Positions 31,476 through 40,136 of a stretch of 48,176 bases of DNA are shown piece after piece (the first letter of the stretch is position 1; each line of letters opens with the position of its first letter). The notes under the pieces were generated by a model that saw only the letters and a list, made by a program, of their open reading frames with translations, had not been told where the DNA came from and did not search any database. The DNA comes from Candidatus Yanofskyibacteriota bacterium (GTDB lineage: Bacteria; Patescibacteriota; Minisyncoccia; 2-02-FULL-40-12; GWA2-44-9): contig JACOZW010000022.1 of assembly GCA_016181145.1 (NCBI GenBank), forward strand, positions 1 through 48,176, read 5' to 3'. The translations under genes and the position numbers were made by a program.

Positions 31476-32117
31476 ATGAATTATAAAAATAAACAATTAT
31501 TATCACGAATATTATTTCTGGGGCTTTTTGCACTGATTATTGTCGGTATCTTTTGGATGGGGCGCAGTTTGCCCACAGCGCAGGATGGGGTATCGGTGGA
31601 GGCGACTGCTGCCGATTTTCTTCCGACAGGCAATGGCAAAGCTGTTTTAGTTGAGTTTTCTGATTTTCAGTGTCCGGCTTGCAGGGCATACTATCCGCTT
31701 GTTGCGGAGCTTAGAAAAGAATTTTCCGCTAATCTTACCGTTGTATATAAAAATTTTCCTCTGAAGAATATTCACAAGAATGCCGAATTGGCATCTAGGG
31801 CCGGAGAAGCAGCAAAATTACAGGGTAAATTCAATGAAATTGAGGAGATTTTGTTTGCAAAGCAGGATGAATGGGCAAATTCAGGCCAGGCCCTGTCGCT
31901 TTTTCGTAGTTATGCCGAGGATTTGGGACTGGATATGGAAAGATTTGCCCTAGATATCGATTCGAGCTCAGTTAAAGACAAGGTCAACGCAGATTATCAA
32001 GAAGGTATTAGTCTTGGTGTGAGCGGAACGCCGACGTTTTTCTTGAACGGTAAAAAAATAACTAACCCGCGAAGTTATGATGAATTCAAATCTATTATCG
32101 AGCAATCGATTAAGTAA
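31476..32117 (+). CDS. DsbA-family thioredoxin-fold protein
   Basis: N-terminal TM; 'VEFSDFQCPACRAYYPLV' CxxC; 'GVSGTPTFFLNGKKI' cis-Pro. Confidence 0.92.
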   Translation: MNYKNKQLLSRILFLGLFALIIVGIFWMGRSLPTAQDGVSVEATAADFLPTGNGKAVLVEFSDFQCPACRAYYPLVAELRKEFSANLTVVYKNFPLKNIHKNAELASRAGEAAKLQGKFNEIEEILFAKQDEWANSGQALSLFRSYAEDLGLDMERFALDIDSSSVKDKVNADYQEGISLGVSGTPTFFLNGKKITNPRSYDEFKSIIEQSIK

Positions 32118-32547
32118 CTCGGTTCTGTTAAGAGTAATGGTTGTCGCCGCTTTGATAGGTTTTGCTGATACGGCTTACCTGACATGGAATCATTATTTTG
32201 GTTCTGGTATCCAGTGTATTTTACTTGAGGGGTGCGAGGTGGTTCTGGCGAGCCCATATTCTGAGATATTCTCGATTCCTCTATCGGCGATGGGCCTGGC
32301 TTTTTACGTCGGAATATTTGTTCTGATAAATATTGTCGATATATACCAGGACCATCTTTCGCTGAAACTGCTGTTGTTGGGCAGTACTCTGGGTTTTATT
32401 TCCTCTCTTATATTATTGTATCTTCAACTATTCGTTATCGAGGCACTATGCTTTTATTGTTTGACATCGCTCGGAACGTCAACAGCAGTTTTTATCTTAA
32501 GCGTGGTATTATATAAGAGAAGGTCTAATCAGCCGTTAACTCAATAG
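32077..32547 (+). CDS. vitamin K epoxide reductase (VKOR)-family membrane protein
   Basis: 'GFADTAYLTWNHYF', 'ILLEGCEVVLASPYSEIFSIPLSAMGLAFYV', 'EALCFYCLTSLG'. Confidence 0.9.
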   Translation: MMNSNLLSSNRLSNSVLLRVMVVAALIGFADTAYLTWNHYFGSGIQCILLEGCEVVLASPYSEIFSIPLSAMGLAFYVGIFVLINIVDIYQDHLSLKLLLLGSTLGFISSLILLYLQLFVIEALCFYCLTSLGTSTAVFILSVVLYKRRSNQPLTQ

Positions 32548-32605
32548 ATTGGTACTTGGGTAGCCGCATTAAGCGTCTGCTTGTGTGCTGACTGTTGTTG
32601 TAAAA

Positions 32606-32995
32606 ATGAATAGTAAATTTTTCGAGTGGGTCTTGAGGATCGGTATTGCCGGCGAATTTATCGGCCATGGGGTTTTTGCCCTGCAGGGCAAAAAGGATTG
32701 GATAGGGTGGTTTGCTAATTTTGGCGTCAGTGATCCGGAAGTGGCTAAGACATTATTGCTTCTCGTGGGATTGATGGATCTGGCTGTAGCATTGATTGTT
32801 TTATTCAAGCCGATCAGGATTGCACTCCTTTGGGCGGTTGTCTGGGGATTTTGGACAGCATTATTAAGACCTCTTGTCGGGATGCCGATTTGGGATTTTA
32901 TCGAGAGGTGGGCTAACTGGAGTGCACCTTTGGCACTACTGGCTTTTTATGGCTGGCCTAAGAGTTTGGGCGGTTGGTTCAGGAAAAACAATTAG
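32606..32995 (+). CDS. DoxX-like small membrane protein
   Basis: 4-TM ORF 'LRIGIAGEFIGHGVFALQGKKDWIGWF'. Confidence 0.5.
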   Translation: MNSKFFEWVLRIGIAGEFIGHGVFALQGKKDWIGWFANFGVSDPEVAKTLLLLVGLMDLAVALIVLFKPIRIALLWAVVWGFWTALLRPLVGMPIWDFIERWANWSAPLALLAFYGWPKSLGGWFRKNN

Positions 32996-33004
32996 AAAAC
33001 AATA

Positions 33005-33925
33005 ATGGGGCTTCATAGATTTTCATCGGTATCGTATTTCAGAAATTTTATCTTCGGGGTCGAAGATAGTTTAGTCTCGACAGTCGGTCTTTTGTCCGGT
33101 GTGGCTATAGCTGGTGTGCCGAAGGCTACGATATTTCTTACGGGCATAGTGTTGTTATTAGTCGAGGGGTTAGCTATGGCAGCAGGAAGTTTTCTTACGG
33201 AATCATCGGTTGAGGAGTATACCCATAAGGCCAAAGGGTCGATAGGAGGTAACATAATATCAGGCACCATTATGTTCTTTTCCTATTTTCTCTCGGGGTT
33301 TATCCCGCTTTCACCATACATATTCTGGCCAGTTGATGTGGCTTTAAAATTATCAGTTTGTTTTTCAGTGATAGCCTTATTTTTTCTTGGTGTGGTCGGA
33401 GCTAAGATGTCAGATACTCGCATTTTAAAGGACGGATTAAGAATGGTATTTGTCGGCGGAATAGCAATTGCTGTGGGAATGTTCGCAGGCAGTATCCTAT
33501 CCAATCCTATAATCAAAAACAATATGAATGGATATGTAATAAATATAGAGAAAGCTTCGATAGAAAATGAAAACTTTCGGAAGGTTTTATATACGACCCA
33601 GAATAGCCAACTAGTTGTTATGAGTCTGAAGCCGGGTGAAGAGATAGGTTCCGAAGTTCATCAGCTAGACCAATTTATAAGGGTTGAGACTGGAAGCGGA
33701 AAGACAATATTAAATGGTTTTGAACATGAGTTAAAAGACGGTTCTGCCATAGTTGTACCGGCCGGAGTCGAACACAATATTATCAATACCTCCGATGTAG
33801 AGATGAAGCTTTATACGGTTTATTCTCCTCCTAATCATCGTGATCAAATAATACATAAAACGAAAGCGGATGCTTCTGCTGATGAAGAAGAACACTTCGA
33901 CGGCAAGACAACCGAGTCGCCATAA
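33005..33925 (+). CDS. VIT1/CCC1-family transporter domain fused to C-terminal cupin domain
   Basis: 'RNFIFGVEDSLVSTVGLLSGVAIAG' and 'LVEGLAMAAGSFLTESSVEEY' then 'VMSLKPGEEIGSEVHQLDQFIRVETGSGKTILNG...VVPAGVEHNIINTS'. Confidence 0.85.
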   Translation: MGLHRFSSVSYFRNFIFGVEDSLVSTVGLLSGVAIAGVPKATIFLTGIVLLLVEGLAMAAGSFLTESSVEEYTHKAKGSIGGNIISGTIMFFSYFLSGFIPLSPYIFWPVDVALKLSVCFSVIALFFLGVVGAKMSDTRILKDGLRMVFVGGIAIAVGMFAGSILSNPIIKNNMNGYVINIEKASIENENFRKVLYTTQNSQLVVMSLKPGEEIGSEVHQLDQFIRVETGSGKTILNGFEHELKDGSAIVVPAGVEHNIINTSDVEMKLYTVYSPPNHRDQIIHKTKADASADEEEHFDGKTTESP

Positions 33926-33931
33926 AATAAT

Positions 33932-34693
33932 ATGTTTGAACTAAAAGATAAGATAGCAATTGTCACCGGAGCCAGAAGGGGAATGGGACGGACTCATGCT
34001 TTGGCTCTAGCTACTCAAGGGGCTAAGTTGGTTGTAACTGACATTGATACAAATGAGTGTATGTCAGTCGTCGAAGAAATAAAGACAAGTGGAGGTGAGG
34101 CAATATGTTTTAAAATGGATGTTTCCAATCAGGCAGAGGTTAATCAGGTTTTTGATGAGGTGATTAAGCATTATGGCCGTCTGGATATATTAGTTAATAA
34201 TGCTGGCATCTATTCTCCTAAGCCGGCACTTGAGATAACTGAAGAAGAATGGGAGAGGACGATTCATATTAACTTGAAAGGACAATTTTTGTGCGCCCAA
34301 AGAGCAGCTAGGGAAATGGCTAAGAATAAATGGGGGAGGATTATCAATATTTCTTCTGTTGCTTCTGGCCAAGTCGGTGTTGGCATAGCCGGCGGAGCTC
34401 ACTATACGGCATCAAAGGGCGGAATTATTGGTATGACTGAGACATTAGCAATTGAATGGGCCCCGTTGGGTATAAATGTGAATGCTATAGGTCCTGGTGC
34501 AATTGATACACCTATGGTCTCGGCTTCTCAAATACCCAAAGATGCGATGGATGCTATGCTTGCGGCTGTGCCATTGAAACGCATCGGGCGTCCTGAAGAA
34601 GTTTCGGCTGCGGTTGTGTTTCTGGCGTCAGAAGAAGCAAGTTATATTACCGGAGCGACATTATATGTTGATGGCGGCTGGCTTGCCGCGTAG
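33932..34693 (+). CDS. SDR-family oxidoreductase (FabG-like)
   Basis: 'IVTGARRGMGRTHALAL', 'LVNNAGIY', 'YTASKGGIIGMTETLA'. Confidence 0.92.
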   Translation: MFELKDKIAIVTGARRGMGRTHALALATQGAKLVVTDIDTNECMSVVEEIKTSGGEAICFKMDVSNQAEVNQVFDEVIKHYGRLDILVNNAGIYSPKPALEITEEEWERTIHINLKGQFLCAQRAAREMAKNKWGRIINISSVASGQVGVGIAGGAHYTASKGGIIGMTETLAIEWAPLGINVNAIGPGAIDTPMVSASQIPKDAMDAMLAAVPLKRIGRPEEVSAAVVFLASEEASYITGATLYVDGGWLAA

Positions 34694-34696
34694 TGA

Positions 34697-34754
34697 AAGT
34701 TCGAGATATAATTTTTGTTTAACAAAAATTATCAGCTGAAAGCAGCTCGAACTT
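34697..34754. repeat. 58-bp cruciform / three-way-junction palindromic element
   Basis: AAGTTCGAG..CTCGAACTT outer arms; inner ATAATTTTTGTT/AACAAAAATTAT and AGCTGaaagCAGCT hairpins. Confidence 0.6.
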
Positions 34755-34776
34755 CTACTACCTGGTTGGCTTCTTA

Positions 34777-34889
34777 ATCCCGTTAGAGATACCCTGACGG
34801 GTTTATACGAAAAGTCATAAGTTTAGGTAACGCAGTAATTTCTATCACCGCATGGTGGTAGCAAGCGCTTGCGCTATCTCTAACGGGAT
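34777..34889. repeat. 113-bp element with 15-bp perfect inverted termini, related to the secA insert
   Basis: ATCCCGTTAGAGATA (34777-34791) and TATCTCTAACGGGAT (34875-34889); shares TCCCGTTAGA with the secA element. Confidence 0.55.
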
Positions 34890-35373
34890 GGATAAACAAA
34901 AACTCACAAAATTTTCCTTGGATTTTTTGAGAAAGCAGAAGATAGCTTTTGTATCCACTGTCTCCGCGCAGGGCGATCCGCAGGTAGCCATGATCTATTG
35001 TGCTGTTGATGATGATTTTACATTTAACTTTATCACTACTTCCGGGAGTAGAAAATTCCAGAACATAAAAAATAATCCCCATGTTGCTATTGCCGTAGGT
35101 TCTCCCGAGGATCTTATTACCATTCAGTGCGGAGGCCATGCCGTGTTAGTAGATTATGGCAATACAGATGTCAGGCGGGGCGGAGAGATAATACATAAAG
35201 TCATGTCTCAGGCTGGTTTAACGAACTCACCTGAATGGCCGGTTCTTCTGAGCTTTCCCAAAACCGAACTGGGACTTTTCACGGTAAAGCCCGATTGGAT
35301 GGTTTTGTTGGACCTTAATTACAAAAAAGATCCGGATAACTATGCGCATGAATATCAGGTCGTACTACCTTAG
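34888..35373 (+). CDS. pyridoxamine 5'-phosphate oxidase-like (PPOX/FMN-binding) protein
   Basis: 'FLRKQKIAFVSTVSAQGDPQVAMIYCAVDDDFTFNFITTSGSRKFQNIKNNPHVAIAV'. Confidence 0.75.
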   Translation: MDKQKLTKFSLDFLRKQKIAFVSTVSAQGDPQVAMIYCAVDDDFTFNFITTSGSRKFQNIKNNPHVAIAVGSPEDLITIQCGGHAVLVDYGNTDVRRGGEIIHKVMSQAGLTNSPEWPVLLSFPKTELGLFTVKPDWMVLLDLNYKKDPDNYAHEYQVVLP

Positions 35374-35466
35374 TTTCCCGGTGTTGGTAAATAAGCACTA
35401 TTTCGAATGTTTTCTGGTCGCATTAAAAACCGTCCGGAACGACATCTCGAAGTAATTATATCAGGC

Positions 35467-35949
35467 ATGAAAAAAATTCTTATGGTTACGTCGATACTGG
35501 CAATTGTTGCCGGAATCGTTATGGTCGGGGGAGGAGTATGGGGAATTATATTTACATATAAAAATGTAGCTCAGGAGAAAATTACAACGCCGGCAGATGC
35601 TTCAATACCGAAAGCTCCGGTACTAGGTCCGCTTACGCTCAAGGCTCAGGCGGATATTATCAGGAAGCATACGCTCGAGACCACTGATGGTAAGGTTTTT
35701 GCTGAAATGCCGCGCCAGATTCAGAAGTTGGATGTTGACGGAAAGCCCGTTTTAGATGCTGACGGCAAACCGGTGATGACAGCAAATACCGCTCGTGATA
35801 TGTGGATAACAGCTACAACTCTAAATAACGCACTTAATTTAGGAATTATGGCGTATGCATTATCTAGTTTCATATTATTCTTAGGATTGGTGTTTGTCTG
35901 GATCGGAGCAGTTTTTTGCGTTCTAGGTAAACAAAAACCCGCTCTTTAA
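35467..35949 (+). CDS. hypothetical membrane protein with two TM segments
   Basis: ATG at 35467; N- and C-terminal hydrophobic segments flanking a soluble loop. Confidence 0.55.
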   Translation: MKKILMVTSILAIVAGIVMVGGGVWGIIFTYKNVAQEKITTPADASIPKAPVLGPLTLKAQADIIRKHTLETTDGKVFAEMPRQIQKLDVDGKPVLDADGKPVMTANTARDMWITATTLNNALNLGIMAYALSSFILFLGLVFVWIGAVFCVLGKQKPAL

Positions 35950-35960
35950 TGAGCGGGTGA
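35937..35960. terminator. bidirectional terminator overlapping convergent gene ends
   Basis: aaaACCCGCTCtttaatGAGCGGGT; same motif near 36711 and 38745. Confidence 0.7.
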
Positions 35961-35964
35961 TGGG

Positions 35965-36603
35965 CTATATTCTCTCTTGTCCTGGTAGATAGGAATCCTC
36001 GTCACTGAATGTCGGGCCTCGCCAGGCGTCGATGATGGAGCCAAATTCGGACCATGCACCGCCCTTTATTATATCAACAGTAAGAAAACATATTACGCCA
36101 TCGTTGCCTAACTGGTAATTACCCGCATCATCAATTGTTTGGCTGGCATTTAAAAGAAGCCTCTCTTTTTTATCGGCACCGGCTGCTTCTAGTATATTGA
36201 CTATTTTTCTGAGGACTCTTGGGGGAATGGGCCCGCATTCTTTTAGGTTTCTCCATCTCCATGAAATATGGCCATATTTTCTAGATAGGTTTTCTGCCTG
36301 TTTGTTCAAAATAGTGTTGGTTGCTGTATGGTTATAACGACGACAACCTGTCCGTTTTAGGATTTGTAACATCCATAGCCCCGATAAAGATTTATTGCTG
36401 TGCCCTGATTGCTCGGCAAGTTTTATGTATTCATCAAGCTCCTGATCCGTTATTTTTAAGACTATGTCTTCTGGTTCTGGCACTACAAGCTCACCATCAT
36501 CCCTGATCAAATCCGCCGAGGGCGCCTGAACTGTTGCCAGGGCAGTTGTTTGCTTGCCCCGTAGTTTTGAAAGAACTCCCATCTTGGTTCCTCTCTTAAG
36601 CAT
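35965..36603 (-). CDS. six-member paralog array, gene 6 (single-gene unit)
   Basis: N-term 'LSKLRGKQTTALATVQAPSADLIRDD', C-term 'SIIDAWRGPTFSDEDSYLPGQERI'. Confidence 0.85.
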   Translation of the reverse strand: MLKRGTKMGVLSKLRGKQTTALATVQAPSADLIRDDGELVVPEPEDIVLKITDQELDEYIKLAEQSGHSNKSLSGLWMLQILKRTGCRRYNHTATNTILNKQAENLSRKYGHISWRWRNLKECGPIPPRVLRKIVNILEAAGADKKERLLLNASQTIDDAGNYQLGNDGVICFLTVDIIKGGAWSEFGSIIDAWRGPTFSDEDSYLPGQERI

Positions 36604-36605
36604 TC

Positions 36606-36645
36606 AATCTGGCCAGATTCTATAGTATAAATGCTGAATTGTCAA
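36606..36645 (-). promoter_or_regulatory. promoter plus palindromic operator-like site upstream of paralog 6
   Basis: minus strand TTGACA-17-TAGAAT overlapping AATCTGGCCAGATT (36606-36619). Confidence 0.7.
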
Positions 36646-36705
36646 GGTAGATATGACACACCCCGATTTCGCAGGAGGATAGCTATTAAACAGAGTTCAA
36701 AAAAC

Positions 36706-36728
36706 CCGCTCTTTAATAGGCGGGTGAT
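36706..36728 (-). terminator. terminator of the paralog 3-4-5 unit
   Basis: aaaacCCGCtctttaataGGCGGgt, same location relative to the gene end as the other units. Confidence 0.6.
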
Positions 36729-36731
36729 GGA

Positions 36732-37382
36732 CTATATTCTCTCTTGTCCTGGTAGATAGGACTCCTCGTCACTGAAGGTCGGACCACGCCAGGCGTCGAT
36801 GATGAATCCATCTCGATCACTTCTGCTATCCTGTGTAAGTCCTAATCCAAGAAGAAATGTTAATGTCTTATGGGCCGTATAGGCGCCGACTGATTTATCA
36901 TATTCCCTCTCCAATATCCCTGATATAGTAAATTGGAGATCATCTGGGTGGGTAAAGTTGCTTCTAATCTCGTTTATTTTGTTGACAATCCTTGGCGGGA
37001 TAGGAGGACCGTAAGATGTATAATCGCACGTATCAGTTCTGCATATATAAATAGATCTATTACGATTTTTTTTACGAAGGTATTTTTGGGTTTTATGTTC
37101 AAAATCTGAAAGTTTCTCTTTGCCATACTGCTTACAGCCCAGCTTTATTAAGAGGTGACGAAGCCTTTCTTTTTTTAGTCCAAAGCTTTGGTAGTCCGCA
37201 TTATTTATAAGCTCCATATATCTTGCCAGTTCTTCGGGACTATGTTGGCATTCTATTTCTACCATTTTTGGTAATTCTGGTTCTGTATCATCCCTGATCA
37301 AATCCGCCGACGGCGCTTTAACCAATGCCGAATCCTGTGTTTGCGACTGGCTTTTTCTTCGAAACAATGTCATTACACTCAT
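36732..37382 (-). CDS. six-member paralog array, gene 5
   Basis: 'MSVMTLFRRKSQSQTQDSALVKAPSADLIRDD' ... 'FIIDAWRGPTFSDEESYLPGQERI'. Confidence 0.85.
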   Translation of the reverse strand: MSVMTLFRRKSQSQTQDSALVKAPSADLIRDDTEPELPKMVEIECQHSPEELARYMELINNADYQSFGLKKERLRHLLIKLGCKQYGKEKLSDFEHKTQKYLRKKNRNRSIYICRTDTCDYTSYGPPIPPRIVNKINEIRSNFTHPDDLQFTISGILEREYDKSVGAYTAHKTLTFLLGLGLTQDSRSDRDGFIIDAWRGPTFSDEESYLPGQERI

Positions 37383-37990
37383 ATCTTCGCCTCCTCATCG
37401 CTGAAGGTCGGACCACGCCAGGCGTCGATGATGACCCTCCATGGCTTTGGAGGATAGCCACTATTCCCATCTAATTTCAGAAAGCAAATTTCTTGTCTTT
37501 CTTTCTTTTCTTTCTGCGGAACTTCTTGAATGTCGGTTATCCAGAAAAAGACTGTTTTTTCTTGGATGCCTTCAATATTGTCTTTTATTTTGTTTAGCTT
37601 TTTCAGCACACCGAGCGGAAGTGGCTTTTTATATTCATCGAGACGCCTCCAATCCCATATCAGATCTCTCCTGGTTGTTTTTCCTAAGCACATTGCCTGT
37701 CTATCCATAAAGGACCTAACCTCTTCTGGGTCATAATAACAAAAATTGCCCAGTTTTAACTTCCATAGCATTTCTTCTCTAAAGATTATGGGGGGAAAAT
37801 ATTCTAAATATTTTGCAAGGATAGTATATTCACTAAATTTATCCATCGGAATTTCACATTGTATTTCTCTTGGTTCGGGTATGACCAACTCATTATCTCC
37901 CCTTATCAAATCCGCCGAGGGCGCTTTAACCAATGCCGAATCCTGCGTTTGCAACCTGCTCTTTCTTCGAAACAATGTCATTACACTCAT
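37379..37990 (-). CDS. six-member paralog array, gene 4
   Basis: 'MSVMTLFRRKSRLQTQDSALVKAPSADLIRGD' ... 'VIIDAWRGPTFSDEEAKI'; ATGA overlap with gene 5. Confidence 0.85.
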   Translation of the reverse strand: MSVMTLFRRKSRLQTQDSALVKAPSADLIRGDNELVIPEPREIQCEIPMDKFSEYTILAKYLEYFPPIIFREEMLWKLKLGNFCYYDPEEVRSFMDRQAMCLGKTTRRDLIWDWRRLDEYKKPLPLGVLKKLNKIKDNIEGIQEKTVFFWITDIQEVPQKEKKERQEICFLKLDGNSGYPPKPWRVIIDAWRGPTFSDEEAKI

Positions 37991-38622
37991 ATCTTCGCCT
38001 CCTCATCACTGAAGGTCGGACCACGCCAGGCGTCGATGATGAGAGATTCTTCTTCGGGTGCGTCACTGCTTACGGCGACTTTCAGGAAACATATTTCGGT
38101 TCCGCGTTTCATGGGGATAACTCTTAATTTATTATTTCTATTTTCAGTATTTACTTTTCCATCATAGCGGTAAGTTACCCATACGATGTCTGAAACAAAA
38201 AATAGTAAATTTCTATCCATGGTAGCTACAGTCTTTACTACTCTATATGGCAGGGGATGTCGGTATTCTTTAATATCGACCCATTGCCACCAAAGATCAT
38301 CTCCGAGATGAAGGGTGCGGTGTGCGTACTCTATGTATCGCTTCATGAAACTGTCTACTTCTGATTTAGTATAAACCCTAAAATTCTCATATTTTAAGCG
38401 GTGTAGTAACTTTTCTCTACTGACAGCTACTTCGGGTAATCTATAACAGAAATTGGTTGTCTGGGTATAAGTGGTTAATTTTTTTGAATCCATCTCGGGT
38501 TCTATCTCTCTTGGTTCTGGGCACCATAACTCATTATCATCCCTGATCAAATCCGCCGAGGGTGCTTGAACTGTTGCCAGGGCAGTTGTTTGCTTGCCCC
38601 GTAGTTTTGAAAGAACTCCCAT
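37987..38622 (-). CDS. six-member paralog array, gene 3
   Basis: 'MGVLSKLRGKQTTALATVQAPSADLIRDD' ... 'LIIDAWRGPTFSDEEAKI'; ATGA overlap with gene 4. Confidence 0.85.
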   Translation of the reverse strand: MGVLSKLRGKQTTALATVQAPSADLIRDDNELWCPEPREIEPEMDSKKLTTYTQTTNFCYRLPEVAVSREKLLHRLKYENFRVYTKSEVDSFMKRYIEYAHRTLHLGDDLWWQWVDIKEYRHPLPYRVVKTVATMDRNLLFFVSDIVWVTYRYDGKVNTENRNNKLRVIPMKRGTEICFLKVAVSSDAPEEESLIIDAWRGPTFSDEEAKI

Positions 38623-38645
38623 CTCAGTTCCTCTCTAGAGTATTC

Positions 38646-38685
38646 AATCTGGCCAGATTTTATAGTATAAATGCTGAATTGTCAA
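38646..38685 (-). promoter_or_regulatory. promoter plus palindromic operator-like site upstream of paralog 3
   Basis: minus strand TTGACA-17-TAAAAT overlapping AATCTGGCCAGATT (38646-38659). Confidence 0.7.
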
Positions 38686-38742
38686 GGTAAGCGAACTGGT
38701 AGATATTGACACACCCCAATTCCGTTAAGCAGAGTTCAAAAA

Positions 38743-38766
38743 ACCCGCTCTTTAATGAGCGGGTGA
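38743..38766 (-). terminator. terminator of the paralog 1-2 unit
   Basis: aacCCGCTCtttaatGAGCGGgt. Confidence 0.65.
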
Positions 38767-38770
38767 TGGA

Positions 38771-39448
38771 CTATACTCTCTCTTGTCCTGGTAGATAGGA
38801 CTCCTCATCACTGAATGTCGGGCCTCGCCAGGCGTCGATGATGAGCGTCCAGCGCTTTTCATAACCAGCACAGCTACCATAAGTTGCAAATAACTCTATC
38901 CCCAAAAAGCAAATCAATGATTTATCATCAACGATTACACGATATACGCCTGGGTGGGATATATCTGAGATTGTAAATCTTCCATAAGGATCGCAGTTCC
39001 CCCCAAAGTAACAATAGTCAGATTCTCTTTGCAATTGTTTTACCAATTTCATAATTCGGGCCGGGATTGGCTCTTCGTATTTAGATATGCCGGTTATTGG
39101 CCGCCATAGCACTTGGAGATTGCCCCGTTGAGCGGTCTTTTCATAGTAACTCGTCTGTTTTTCGAGCAGGGTGTTAACTTTAGCACCTGGGTATAGACGA
39201 ATATTGTTATTCACTAGAATCCGAATAACGTCTTGATGTATAAAGCTGACGTTATCGAATTTTCCGCGGCCACCAATCAAGTCTTGATATGCATTAAATT
39301 CTTCCGTATCCATGTGTTTTGGAACATAGGTTTCGGGAAGGACCAACTCATTATCTCCCCTAATCAAATCCGCTGATGGCGCTTGAATCAAGGCTAAACT
39401 CTGTGATTGCGGCTGGCTCTTTCTTCGAAACAATGTCATCGCGCTCAT
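38771..39448 (-). CDS. six-member paralog array, gene 2
   Basis: 'MSAMTLFRRKSQPQSQSLALIQAPSADLIRGD' ... 'LIIDAWRGPTFSDEESYLPGQERV'. Confidence 0.85.
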   Translation of the reverse strand: MSAMTLFRRKSQPQSQSLALIQAPSADLIRGDNELVLPETYVPKHMDTEEFNAYQDLIGGRGKFDNVSFIHQDVIRILVNNNIRLYPGAKVNTLLEKQTSYYEKTAQRGNLQVLWRPITGISKYEEPIPARIMKLVKQLQRESDYCYFGGNCDPYGRFTISDISHPGVYRVIVDDKSLICFLGIELFATYGSCAGYEKRWTLIIDAWRGPTFSDEESYLPGQERV

Positions 39449-40113
39449 ATCTTCGCCTCCTCATCACTGAATGTCGGGCCTCGCCAGGCGTCGATGATGA
39501 GAGATTCTGCAATAGGTGTACTTTCATTTGCAGTAACCCTAAGAAAACATATTTCCGTTTTTCGTTTCATGGGAATAATTTGCCATTGCTGAATGCGCTG
39601 ACCCGTATTTTCACAGTTATAGTGTGTGCGGGAAGTTACCCAAACAATATCTGAAATAAAAAATCTAAAATAGTTTCGCGAATACCCTTCTGCATTAGCG
39701 TGGGATATTTTTTTTACATAGTCGATTACTCTGGGAGGAAGGGGATGGCTGTATTCTCGGAGATTGATCCATTCCCACCAAAGATCGTCACCCAGCTTAA
39801 GGGTTCTAGATGCATATTTTATACATTGTCGCATGCAATTAGCCACCCCTGAGTGATTATAAGTTCTTAGATTCAGGGTCTTTAGGAGATGCAATAATTT
39901 TTCTCTGGCTATGACTGAGGTTTGGGCGTCAAGTGCTAAGTCATCGATCGCTCGGACATATTCGGCTAACTTCTCCGGTGCAATCTCTAGCTCTATCTCT
40001 TTCGGTTCTGGGCACCATAACTCATTATCATCTCTGATCAAATCTGCTGACGGCGCCTGAACTGTTGCCAGGGCAGTTGTTTGCTTGCCCCGTAGTTTTG
40101 AAAGAACTCCCAT
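39445..40113 (-). CDS. six-member paralog array, gene 1
   Basis: 'MGVLSKLRGKQTTALATVQAPSADLIRDD' ... 'LIIDAWRGPTFSDEEAKI'; ATGA overlap with gene 2. Confidence 0.85.
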   Translation of the reverse strand: MGVLSKLRGKQTTALATVQAPSADLIRDDNELWCPEPKEIELEIAPEKLAEYVRAIDDLALDAQTSVIAREKLLHLLKTLNLRTYNHSGVANCMRQCIKYASRTLKLGDDLWWEWINLREYSHPLPPRVIDYVKKISHANAEGYSRNYFRFFISDIVWVTSRTHYNCENTGQRIQQWQIIPMKRKTEICFLRVTANESTPIAESLIIDAWRGPTFSDEEAKI

Positions 40114-40136
40114 CTCAGCTCCTCTCCAGAGTATTC

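Noticed and set aside
35965-40113. Diversity-generating retroelement as the cause of the variable cores
   Set aside because: No reverse transcriptase, template repeat or accessory Avd-like gene seen in the window; variation spans most of each gene and is not confined to a short C-terminal region.
35965-40113. Opposite-strand ORFs within the paralog array (e.g. 37441-37710, 37859-38167, 39376-39654)
   Set aside because: Antisense to well-supported genes with RBS and overlapping ATGA starts; compositions look like shadow translations.
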